From Marinibacterium sp050389775 (GTDB lineage Bacteria; Pseudomonadota; Alphaproteobacteria; Rhodobacterales; Rhodobacteraceae), in assembly GCF_050389775.1 (NCBI RefSeq), contig NZ_CP177144.1:4154001-4218000 (forward strand): 64,000 nt of DNA, written 5' to 3'. A program made the translations under genes and the position numbers. Shown here in pieces: positions 33,641 through 41,051 of this stretch. Positions within the stretch are counted from its first letter, which is position 1. Every line of letters starts with the position of its first letter. The notes under the pieces were generated by a model that saw only the letters and a list, made by a program, of their open reading frames with translations, did no database searches and had not been told where the DNA came from.

Positions 33641-34698
33641 AAGGCGTGGTCGTAGCCAAAGTAGCCCGGCCCGGCGAGCGCGATGCCCGCGGGCGTGCGC
33701 CATTGCGGGTCGGACGGCACGCCGGTCAGTTCGATCATCAGCCCGTAGCGCAGCTGTTCGGTGGTCACGGGCATGCCCATGTCGGCATCCAGCGCGCAGA
33801 TCAGGTCGGGCGTGGAACAGACGACCTCGCCCTGGGCCGTCTCGGCCAGGAGGAATTCGTTCTGGAAGCGCACGACCATGTCCTGACCGTGGAAGGCATC
33901 GACGCCGCGCACCTTCAGCGTGCCCCGGGCAAAGCCCCCGGTGGTCGCGCGTTCGACATCGGTGACCCGGCCGGTGAACAGGTGCGTCCCGCCCAGCTTG
34001 CCGCGCAGGGCCGGGCCGGGATGTTCCGACCGGGCGCGCGACGACAGGATGGTCTGGCCGATATCGCGGATCAGCGTCATCGTGCGCCGCAGGATCGAGG
34101 CCTTCATCTGGGCGCCCGACATCGGGTAGGCCGCGACCAGCGCCGCGCCGCCCATCTGCACGGTGACCGCCCGGGCCAGCCGTTCGGTCCAGGCGTTGTC
34201 GATGGTCGAGAAGACCGTCGAATTGCCCTTGTCATCGGCCAGCGCCAGGGGCGTGGCGGCGATGTCATGCATGGTAAAGCTGACCATCTGCAGCTCGGGA
34301 AAGGCCCGGCCCATGCCGTCGCCGTCGATCAGCGGCAGGCCGGTGGTGGCGGCCACGGCATAGGGAATGGTCGAATTCAGCCCGCCGGCCTCGACACAGA
34401 TCAGCGCCCCGGCCTTCTGGCCCAGGAATTGTTCCAGCTCGGCCAGCGCTTTGAGGATCTCGTCGCCCGAGGGCAGCTTTTCGACCATGACGGTCGGCGC
34501 GCCCATCATGAAGACCGGCACGCAGAGCGTGTCGTCATCGACCTCGTCGGCATCGATCACCCGGACCGGCCCGCTGTCGGCCAGCGCGTTGCGGGCCATG
34601 AGCTTGCCGATATAAGGGTCGCCGCCCCCGCCGGTGCCCAGGAAGGCCCCGCCAAGCGCAATGGCATCGAGATCCTCGGCGGTCACATCGTATCCCAT
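33622..34698 (-). CDS. DUF917 family protein, copy 2
   Basis: A 358-residue cytoplasmic protein of the DUF917 family, which domain databases, as I recall, now associate with S-methyl-thiohydantoin desulfurase activity. The glycine-rich block LGGAFLGTGGGGDPYIGKL near residue 20 and LPLIDGDGMGRAFPELQM are the strongest family signatures. It is 3 bp after a paralogous DUF917 gene; the pair probably forms a heteromer or handles successive steps. It sits in an operon with HyuA and a Dpp-type importer, so degradation of a hydantoin-like ring is a reasonable guess, not shown. Confidence 0.85.
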   Translation of the reverse strand: MGYDVTAEDLDAIALGGAFLGTGGGGDPYIGKLMARNALADSGPVRVIDADEVDDDTLCVPVFMMGAPTVMVEKLPSGDEILKALAELEQFLGQKAGALICVEAGGLNSTIPYAVAATTGLPLIDGDGMGRAFPELQMVSFTMHDIAATPLALADDKGNSTVFSTIDNAWTERLARAVTVQMGGAALVAAYPMSGAQMKASILRRTMTLIRDIGQTILSSRARSEHPGPALRGKLGGTHLFTGRVTDVERATTGGFARGTLKVRGVDAFHGQDMVVRFQNEFLLAETAQGEVVCSTPDLICALDADMGMPVTTEQLRYGLMIELTGVPSDPQWRTPAGIALAGPGYFGYDHAFHPLGG

Positions 34699-34701
34699 GG
34701 C

Positions 34702-35826
34702 TCAGCCCTCCTTCAGCGGGGTGAAGGTCAGGTCGAGGCCAAAGGCCGCCGGCCCGACGACATCCAGCGCCTGCGGGCTGCGCAGCAGGTCGTGGCAGGG
34801 CAGCGCCACGATGGCCACGCGCTGGCCATAGCGCAGCATCTCGGTGGTGATCGCCTCGCCCGTGTCGACATCCAGCACCAGGATCAGGTCGGGCACGCAG
34901 CATTCCATCTGGCCGTCGTGGAAGAACACCAGGTTCTCGTTCTGGATCAGCACCGACCCGCTTTCGCCGTTGTGGGTGTCGATGCCCGACAGCTGGACCT
35001 CGCCGCGCACGAACCCGCCTTGCAGGTGGCGCTTGAGATCGGTGATCTTGCCGGTGAACAGCTTGCGCCCCTTCTCGACCCGGCAGATCTCGGCAATCGG
35101 GTCGTCATGGGCCGCCTGGGCGCGCAGCACGGCCCGGCCGAGGTTGATGGCCTGGGTATAGCTGTCGGGAATGCCGAACTTCTTGATGAAGGCCCCGCGC
35201 ATCGGCGCCGAAGCCAGGGTCGATGCCCCGCCCTGCGACACCACGCAGGCCCGGGCCATGCGCTCGTGCCAGATCTCGGAGGCCGCGTGCTGGAACACCA
35301 CGGCATTGCCGTGCACGTCGCACATGGCCGAAGGCGTCGAGCGGTGGCCGTAGATCGAATAGGTCGTCATCTGCATTTCCGGGAAGGCCCGGCCCATGCC
35401 GTCGCAATCGATGACCGGCAGGCCGGCAAAGGCCCCGACCATCAGCGGCTCCATCGAGTTCGACCCGCCGATCTCCTCGCAGGCCACGGCATCGACCGTC
35501 ACGCCCAGGTGCTCTTCGAGCACGCGGACACAGCGCAGGCCCTCGCGGCCCTCGCGGATGCGCTCGACGCCCACGACCGGCGCGCCGATGCCGCCCAGCG
35601 ACACGCAAAGCGCGTCATCGGCGATCTTCTGGTGCGGCAGGATGGTCAGCTTGAACCCTTCGCGCATGGCCTCTTCGGCGCGCAGCCGGCCGATGTAGGG
35701 GTTGCCCCCGCCGCCGGTGCCCAGGATGCCCGCGCCGATTTCCAGCGCGCGCAGGTCGTCGTGATCCAGCACCCACAGGTCGGCGGGATCATAGGCCAGG
35801 TCCTTGACCGTTGCGGCTTCAGCCAT
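34702..35826 (-). CDS. DUF917 family protein, copy 1
   Basis: A 374-residue paralogue of the next gene, with the same blocks: GAGILGTGGGGNPYIGRL near residue 35 and LPVIDCDGMGRAFPEMQM, plus EEIGGSNSMEP where copy 2 has VEAGGLNSTIP. The N-terminus is about 15 residues longer. The start overlaps the end of hyuA by 8 bp, indicating coupled translation. Function as for the second copy: DUF917 proteins are repeatedly found beside hydantoinase/oxoprolinase genes. I cannot tell which of the pair is catalytic. Confidence 0.85.
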   Translation of the reverse strand: MAEAATVKDLAYDPADLWVLDHDDLRALEIGAGILGTGGGGNPYIGRLRAEEAMREGFKLTILPHQKIADDALCVSLGGIGAPVVGVERIREGREGLRCVRVLEEHLGVTVDAVACEEIGGSNSMEPLMVGAFAGLPVIDCDGMGRAFPEMQMTTYSIYGHRSTPSAMCDVHGNAVVFQHAASEIWHERMARACVVSQGGASTLASAPMRGAFIKKFGIPDSYTQAINLGRAVLRAQAAHDDPIAEICRVEKGRKLFTGKITDLKRHLQGGFVRGEVQLSGIDTHNGESGSVLIQNENLVFFHDGQMECCVPDLILVLDVDTGEAITTEMLRYGQRVAIVALPCHDLLRSPQALDVVGPAAFGLDLTFTPLKEG

Positions 35827-37369
35827 GGGTCGCCTCCATCTCTCCGACGACCTTGACGTGGATGCGCGTGGCATTGCCCGGCAGGTAGGCCAGCGGCACG
35901 TCTTCGCGTTCGATGACCTGGATCGTGTCGCGCGCGGCACCGGCGGCCACGGCGTTTTCGGTCGCCTCGGCCTCGGCCTGGGCCAGGCAATCCTCGCGGG
36001 TCAGACCGTTTTCCAGGGCAAAGACCCGGTCCACCTCGCCCGAGATCTGGGCGATGGCCGCGCCGACGGCATTGGCCACGGCAAAGTTGTCGGGCCGGAT
36101 GACCGTCAGGTCGCCGACCGTGCCGGGCATCAGGATCGACCCGCCGCCCACGGCGATCACCGGGATCGGGTCGGGCGACACGCGCGAGCGTTCGACGGCG
36201 TTTTCCAGCATGGTCGTGATCGTGTTCAGCGCGGCGGTGACCAGATCCGAAGACAAAGCGCCAACCCGCTCCGCATCGCCCACCGCCGCCTTGCCGCCGG
36301 CCACCGCGATATCCGTGGTGGTCAGCGTGTCACCCCCGAAGACGAGGGCCTTTTCCGTGATGCGGTATCCTACCGATTGGGGACCTACCTTGGCGCCGTC
36401 TTCGGCAACGAGCGAACCGCCGCCCAGGCCGATCGAGAAGACATCCGGCATCCGGAAATTCGTGCGCACCCCGCCGACGTCCACCACCGTGGCCGCCTGG
36501 CGCGGGAAGCCCAGGTGCAGCGCGCCCACATCCGTGGTCGTGCCGCCGATATCGACGACGATGGCTTCCTTGACGCCCGTCAGGAAAGCCGCGCCGCGCA
36601 TGGAGTTCGTCGGCCCCGAGGCAAAGGTCAGCACCGGGAAGCGCTTGACCGTCTCGGCCGCCATCAGCGTGCCGTCGTTCTGCGTGATATGGAAGGGACA
36701 GTCCAGCCCCGCATCCCGCAGCGCCTGGCCAAAGGCCGTGACGGTCTTGTCGGCCAGTTCCAGCAGCGAGGCATTCATGATCGCCGCGCTTTCGCGCTCC
36801 AGGATGCCGATGCGCCCGATCTCGGTCGACAGCACGACCGGCACGCCGGGGCAATGTTCGGCAAAGATCTCGGCCGCGCGCTGTTCCATCGCCGCGTTGA
36901 TCGGGCCGAAGACACAGGTGACGGCAATGGCCTTCAGCCCGTTGTCGCGCACCTCTCCGGCGATGCGGATCAGCTCGGCCTCGTCCAGCGGCGCGATCTC
37001 GCGGCCGTCGAATTCATAGCCCCCGTGCACCAGGTAGCCATGGCGGTCGACCACGTATTTCAGGTCTTCGGGCCAGTCGACGGTGGGCGGCAGGCAGGCC
37101 GTGGCCGGCAGGCCCAGCCGCACGGCGGCCACCTGGGCCAGGTGGCGGCGTTCGATCACGGCATTGGTGAAATGCGTCGTGCCGATCATCACGTTGCCGA
37201 TCGCCGCCCGGTCGATCCCGGCCGCCTCGATCGCACCGTTCATGGCCGCGACAACCCCGGTGGTCACATCCTCGGAGGTCGGTGCCTTGATGCCCGACAG
37301 CACCTTGTCGCCATCCATCACGACCGCGTCGGTGTTGGTGCCGCCTACGTCAATTCCAAGTCTCAGCAA
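35819..37369 (-). CDS. Hydantoinase/oxoprolinase family protein (HyuA-like), short form
   Basis: A 516-residue protein of the ATP-dependent HyuA/OplA superfamily with an actin-like ATPase fold. LGIDVGGTNTDAVVM at the N-terminus and VVDIGGTTTDVGALHLG near residue 270 are the two phosphate-binding loops. It is shorter than classical HyuA (about 690 residues), and no HyuB partner is encoded; two DUF917 proteins take that place. It begins with TTG at 37369, supported by AAGGAGAG six bases upstream. Expected chemistry: ATP-driven opening or activation of a cyclic amide. Confidence 0.87.
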   Translation of the reverse strand: MLRLGIDVGGTNTDAVVMDGDKVLSGIKAPTSEDVTTGVVAAMNGAIEAAGIDRAAIGNVMIGTTHFTNAVIERRHLAQVAAVRLGLPATACLPPTVDWPEDLKYVVDRHGYLVHGGYEFDGREIAPLDEAELIRIAGEVRDNGLKAIAVTCVFGPINAAMEQRAAEIFAEHCPGVPVVLSTEIGRIGILERESAAIMNASLLELADKTVTAFGQALRDAGLDCPFHITQNDGTLMAAETVKRFPVLTFASGPTNSMRGAAFLTGVKEAIVVDIGGTTTDVGALHLGFPRQAATVVDVGGVRTNFRMPDVFSIGLGGGSLVAEDGAKVGPQSVGYRITEKALVFGGDTLTTTDIAVAGGKAAVGDAERVGALSSDLVTAALNTITTMLENAVERSRVSPDPIPVIAVGGGSILMPGTVGDLTVIRPDNFAVANAVGAAIAQISGEVDRVFALENGLTREDCLAQAEAEATENAVAAGAARDTIQVIEREDVPLAYLPGNATRIHVKVVGEMEATHG

Positions 37370-37384
37370 CGGGTCTCTCCTTCG

Positions 37385-39073
37385 TCACGCATCCCGGCCT
37401 TCCGGCGCGGCCAAGGCCCCTGCCCCGGTCGGCACGAGGAATTTCGCGCGTTCTTCTTCGGTTACAGTCGGTTTCTGCGCCTGCTCGGCCTCGGTCAGGA
37501 CCGGGATCGCCGAGATCAGCGCGCGGGTGTAGGGATGGCGGGTCTCGGCAAAGACCTGCGCCGGCGTGCCCTGTTCGACGATCCGGCCCTTGAGCATGAT
37601 CGCAATGCGCGAGCAGAAATTCCGCATCAAGGACAGGTCATGCGAGATGATCACGTAGGTCAGCCCAAGGCTGTCGCGCAGCTCCAGCAGCAGGTCGATG
37701 ACGGTCTTCTGCACCGACACGTCCAGCGCCGATGTGGGCTCGTCGAGGATGATCAGCCTTGGCTTGGCCGCCAGCGCCCGGGCAATGGCCACGCGCTGTT
37801 TCTGGCCACCCGACAGCTCATGCGGGTATTTCGACAGGAACGACACCGGCAGGCGCACCAGGGTCAGCAGTTCCTCCATCCGGGCCTGCCGGTCGCCGGG
37901 CGCCTCGGTATGGGCCAGCGGCACGGCCAGGGTCTGGGCCACGGTGCGCTTGGGGTTCAGCGAGGTGCCCGGGTTCTGGTAGACGATCTGGCTCAGCCGC
38001 CGGGCGCCCTCGGCCGGCGCGCCATCGACGGCCACGCTGCCCCGGGTCGGCTCCAGCAGGCCCATCATCATCCGGGCGACGGTCGTCTTGCCCGATCCGC
38101 TTTCCCCGGCCAGGCCAAAGATCTCGCCCTGGGCGACGTCGATGTTGATGTCGTCGACGGCCAGGTGGCCCGTGCCGCGGCCGAACATGCCGCGCTTGCC
38201 ATAGACCTTCTGCACGTCCTTCAGCGACAGGATCGGGGCCATGTCGCTGACAGGCTGGTCGGTGACGCCCGGGCCATAGAGCGGCGGCACGGCGGCCATC
38301 AGGTCGCGCGTGTATTGATCCTGCGGCGCGTCAAAGACCTGGGCCAGCGGCCCCTGTTCCACGATCACCCCGTGGCGCATGACCAGCACCCGGTCGGCGG
38401 TCTGGCGCACGACGCCCAGGTTGTGGGTGATCATCAGCAGCGACAGGCCCTCTTCGTCGACCAGCCGGTTGATCAGGCGCAGGATCTCGTCCTGGGTCGT
38501 CACGTCCAGCGCCGTGCCCGGTTCATCCGCGATCAGCATCCGCGGCCGGTGCAACAGGGCCAGCGCGATCAGCACCCGCTGGCGCATGCCGCCCGACAGC
38601 TCGAACGGCCAGGCGTCATAGACCCGCTGCGCATCGGCCAGCTGGACCTTGCGCAGGGTGTCGAGGATGCGCGCCTTGCGCTCCCGCGCCGAGGACACCA
38701 CGCCCCGCCGCCGGTCAGCATGGTACATCACGTCGTCCAGGTGCTGGCCGATGCGGAACACCGGGTTAAAGGACGACAGCGGGTCCTGCATGATGATGGA
38801 AAAGGCCGTGCCCTTGAGCTTTTCGCGCTCGGCCATGGATTGGCGGAACAGGTCCAGCCCGTCGAAGGCAATCGCGCCGCTGTCGACCGAGGCATTGCCC
38901 GGCAGAGTGCCCAGGATCGCCTTGGCCGTGACCGACTTGCCCGACCCGGTTTCCCCGATCAGCGCGACCCGTTCGCTCTTGCCCACGGAAAACGACACAT
39001 CGTGCAGCACCTGGCGGGTCTGGCCGTAGCCCGAGAACGAGATGTTCAGGCCCTTGACGTCAAGCAATGCCAT
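37385..39073 (-). CDS. Dipeptide-type ABC transporter ATPase with fused DppD and DppF domains
   Basis: A 562-residue cytoplasmic ATPase made of two complete ABC domains. Walker A motifs are GETGSGKS at 40-47 and GESGSGKTT near 325. Signatures are LSGGMRQR and LSGGQKQR, and Walker B motifs are LIADEPGTALD and IILDEPTSALD. DppD and DppF are usually separate proteins, but this fusion is common in Rhizobiales and Rhodobacterales. It powers the permeases encoded directly upstream: its ATG follows the DppC-like stop without a gap. It ends 15 bp before hyuA. Confidence 0.93.
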   Translation of the reverse strand: MALLDVKGLNISFSGYGQTRQVLHDVSFSVGKSERVALIGETGSGKSVTAKAILGTLPGNASVDSGAIAFDGLDLFRQSMAEREKLKGTAFSIIMQDPLSSFNPVFRIGQHLDDVMYHADRRRGVVSSARERKARILDTLRKVQLADAQRVYDAWPFELSGGMRQRVLIALALLHRPRMLIADEPGTALDVTTQDEILRLINRLVDEEGLSLLMITHNLGVVRQTADRVLVMRHGVIVEQGPLAQVFDAPQDQYTRDLMAAVPPLYGPGVTDQPVSDMAPILSLKDVQKVYGKRGMFGRGTGHLAVDDINIDVAQGEIFGLAGESGSGKTTVARMMMGLLEPTRGSVAVDGAPAEGARRLSQIVYQNPGTSLNPKRTVAQTLAVPLAHTEAPGDRQARMEELLTLVRLPVSFLSKYPHELSGGQKQRVAIARALAAKPRLIILDEPTSALDVSVQKTVIDLLLELRDSLGLTYVIISHDLSLMRNFCSRIAIMLKGRIVEQGTPAQVFAETRHPYTRALISAIPVLTEAEQAQKPTVTEEERAKFLVPTGAGALAAPEGRDA

Positions 39074-39931
39074 TTATGCCTCCACGTCGAACATGTCGCG
39101 CAGCCCGTCGCCCAGCAGGTTGAAGCCCAGCGTGGCGTAGAAGACGGCGAAACCGGGGGCGAGGACCTCCCACCATTTCTCGGGCAGGAACTGGCGGCCG
39201 TCGGCCACCATCGACCCAAGGTCGGGCGTGGGCGGTTTGACCCCGAAGCCCAGGAAGGACAGCGTCGCCCCGAAGAGGATGACAAAGGCCGCATCCAGCG
39301 TTGTCTTGACCGAGATCACGGCGATGCAATTGGGCAGGATTTCCCGGAAGAGGATGTGCACCGGCCCGGCGCCGGCCAGGCGGGCGGCCTCGATGAAATC
39401 CTCGCCGGCGACCGACACGGTGACGCGATAGACCAGCCGGGCGTGCCAGGTCCACCACAGCAGCGTGATGGCGAACATGGCGTTGACCAGGGTGGGTTCC
39501 AGCACGTTGCCGATGGCCAGCGCCATGACCAGCGGCGGCATGGCCAGCATGACATTGGTGAAGCCGGTGATGATCTTCTCGGCCCAGCCGCCGAAATAGC
39601 CCGCGCACATGCCCAGCACGGCGCCCACGGGGACCGAGATCACCAGCACGCCGAAGACCAGCATCAGCGAGACCCGGAAACCGAATATCGTGCGGGTGAA
39701 GATGTCGCGCCCGGCCTTGTCGGTGCCCATCCAGTTGGTCGCCGATGGCGGCGCGTGGCGGTTGCGGAAATCGACGACCGATCCGACATGTTCGGGGAAC
39801 GGCGTGATCAGCGGGGCCAGGGCGGCCATGACCAGCACCGACAGCACGATCAGCGCGCCGATGATGGCGGCCGGATTGCGCGAAAAGCGGTACCAGCCCA
39901 TGTAAGCGGCGGTCATCTGCGTATCGCTCAT
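39074..39931 (-). CDS. Dipeptide-type ABC transporter permease, DppC-like
   Basis: A 285-residue inner-membrane protein with about six helices. The N-terminal OppC_N segment (RFSRNPAAIIGALIVLSVLVM) and NWMGTDKAGRDIFTRTIFG are typical of DppC/OppC; the EAA loop is EAARLAGAGPVHILFREILP. It pairs with the DppB-like protein, whose gene overlaps it by 4 bp. Normal length. Confidence 0.92.
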   Translation of the reverse strand: MSDTQMTAAYMGWYRFSRNPAAIIGALIVLSVLVMAALAPLITPFPEHVGSVVDFRNRHAPPSATNWMGTDKAGRDIFTRTIFGFRVSLMLVFGVLVISVPVGAVLGMCAGYFGGWAEKIITGFTNVMLAMPPLVMALAIGNVLEPTLVNAMFAITLLWWTWHARLVYRVTVSVAGEDFIEAARLAGAGPVHILFREILPNCIAVISVKTTLDAAFVILFGATLSFLGFGVKPPTPDLGSMVADGRQFLPEKWWEVLAPGFAVFYATLGFNLLGDGLRDMFDVEA

Positions 39932-40959
39932 GCCTTTGCCCCCCGAAGCCGCAGGCGCGGGTCGATCAGGCTGAGCGCCAGGTCGACCAACAGGTTGGCA
40001 AAGATGAAGAACAGGCCCGAAATCAGAACGACGGCCATGAGCGCATTAAGGTCCTTTTGCAGGATCGCCGTCAGCCCGTATGAGGCAAAGCCGCCCCAGC
40101 CAAAGACCATTTCGACCACGAAGGCGTTGCCGATGAGCGAGGCGAACTCCAGCCCCATGATGGTCAGCGGCGCGATCGACGACAGTTTCAGCAGGTAACG
40201 AAAGACGACGACACGCTCGGGCACGCCGAAACTGCGCAGGGTCAGGACATGGTCCTTGCGCAGGTTCTCGATCATGGCCGAGCGGGTGATGCGGGTGATC
40301 TGGCCGATCCCGGCCATGGCCAGGGCCAGGGCGGGAAAGGCCAGGTGCTGGGCGGCATCGACAAAGACATCGAACCGGCCATGGGCCAGGCTGTCGATCA
40401 ACAGCAGGCCGGTCGGCCCGTCGGGTGCGTTCAGCTTGTAATCGACCCGGCCCAGGATCGGCCAGTTCGGAAAGAACGTGCCGGCCAGCAATTGCAGGCC
40501 CACGGCGAACAGGAACGACGGGATCGTCACGCCGAACAGCGAAAAGAACCGCCCGGCATTGTCGATCCAGCGGTCGCGGTAACGGGCGGTCAGCACGCCC
40601 AGGGGCACCGAGATCACGAAGACCAGCACGACGGTGACCAGCACCAGCTCCAGCGTGGCGGGCAGGAATTCGGCAATGTCGTCGGTGACGGGCCGGTTGG
40701 TCACCAGCGACTGGCCCAGGTCGCCGCGCAGGGCGTTGCCCATGTAGCGCCCGTACTGGACGATGATCGGCTGATCCAACCCCATCTCGGCCTGCAGTTC
40801 AGCCACCTGTTCGGCCGTGGCCGACGGCCCCAGCGCCATGCGGGCGGGATCGCCCGGCACCACGCGGGCCAGCACGAAGATCATCAGCGACAGCACGAAA
40901 AGGACCAGTAGAACCGCCCCCGTGCGCCTCAGGATGCCTTCGATGATCTGTCGTCCCAT
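39928..40959 (-). CDS. Dipeptide-type ABC transporter permease, DppB-like
   Basis: A 343-residue membrane protein, first gene of the transporter/HyuA/DUF917 operon. The N-terminus with FVLARVVPGDPARMALGP and the QYGRYMGNALRGDLGQS stretch are diagnostic for DppB/OppB. The EAA-type loop region is RITRSAMIENLRKDHVLTLR. GGAGGT lies eight bases before the ATG at 40959. The 92-bp gap to the regulator gene upstream holds three GGATAGG repeats. Confidence 0.93.
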   Translation of the reverse strand: MGRQIIEGILRRTGAVLLVLFVLSLMIFVLARVVPGDPARMALGPSATAEQVAELQAEMGLDQPIIVQYGRYMGNALRGDLGQSLVTNRPVTDDIAEFLPATLELVLVTVVLVFVISVPLGVLTARYRDRWIDNAGRFFSLFGVTIPSFLFAVGLQLLAGTFFPNWPILGRVDYKLNAPDGPTGLLLIDSLAHGRFDVFVDAAQHLAFPALALAMAGIGQITRITRSAMIENLRKDHVLTLRSFGVPERVVVFRYLLKLSSIAPLTIMGLEFASLIGNAFVVEMVFGWGGFASYGLTAILQKDLNALMAVVLISGLFFIFANLLVDLALSLIDPRLRLRGAKA

Positions 40960-41023
40960 TCCGTGACCTCCGTTCTTCGGCCCATCATGGCGGGGCGCCG
41001 GGCGGCCGCTCAAGCCGCAGAAC

Positions 41024-41051
41024 GGATAGGTTTTGCCCGGATAGGGATAGG
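41024..41051 (-). promoter_or_regulatory. Three GGATAGG direct repeats in front of dppB
   Basis: GGATAGG occurs at 41024-41030, 41039-41045 and 41045-41051 on the plus strand, 65-92 bp before the dppB start and directly after the stop of the LuxR regulator gene. MalT-like activators bind short directly repeated boxes, so these are candidate sites for that regulator. The 13-mer CGGATAGGTTTTG here is identical to one at 52842-52854 in the exopolysaccharide locus. Confidence 0.5.

Noticed and set aside
35804..40198. A very long open frame (over 1400 codons) on the plus strand opposite the hyuA-dpp genes
   Set aside because: It is antisense to well-supported genes, has Arg/His/Gly/Gln-rich composition typical of shadow frames in G+C-rich DNA, matches no family and has no ribosome-binding site.
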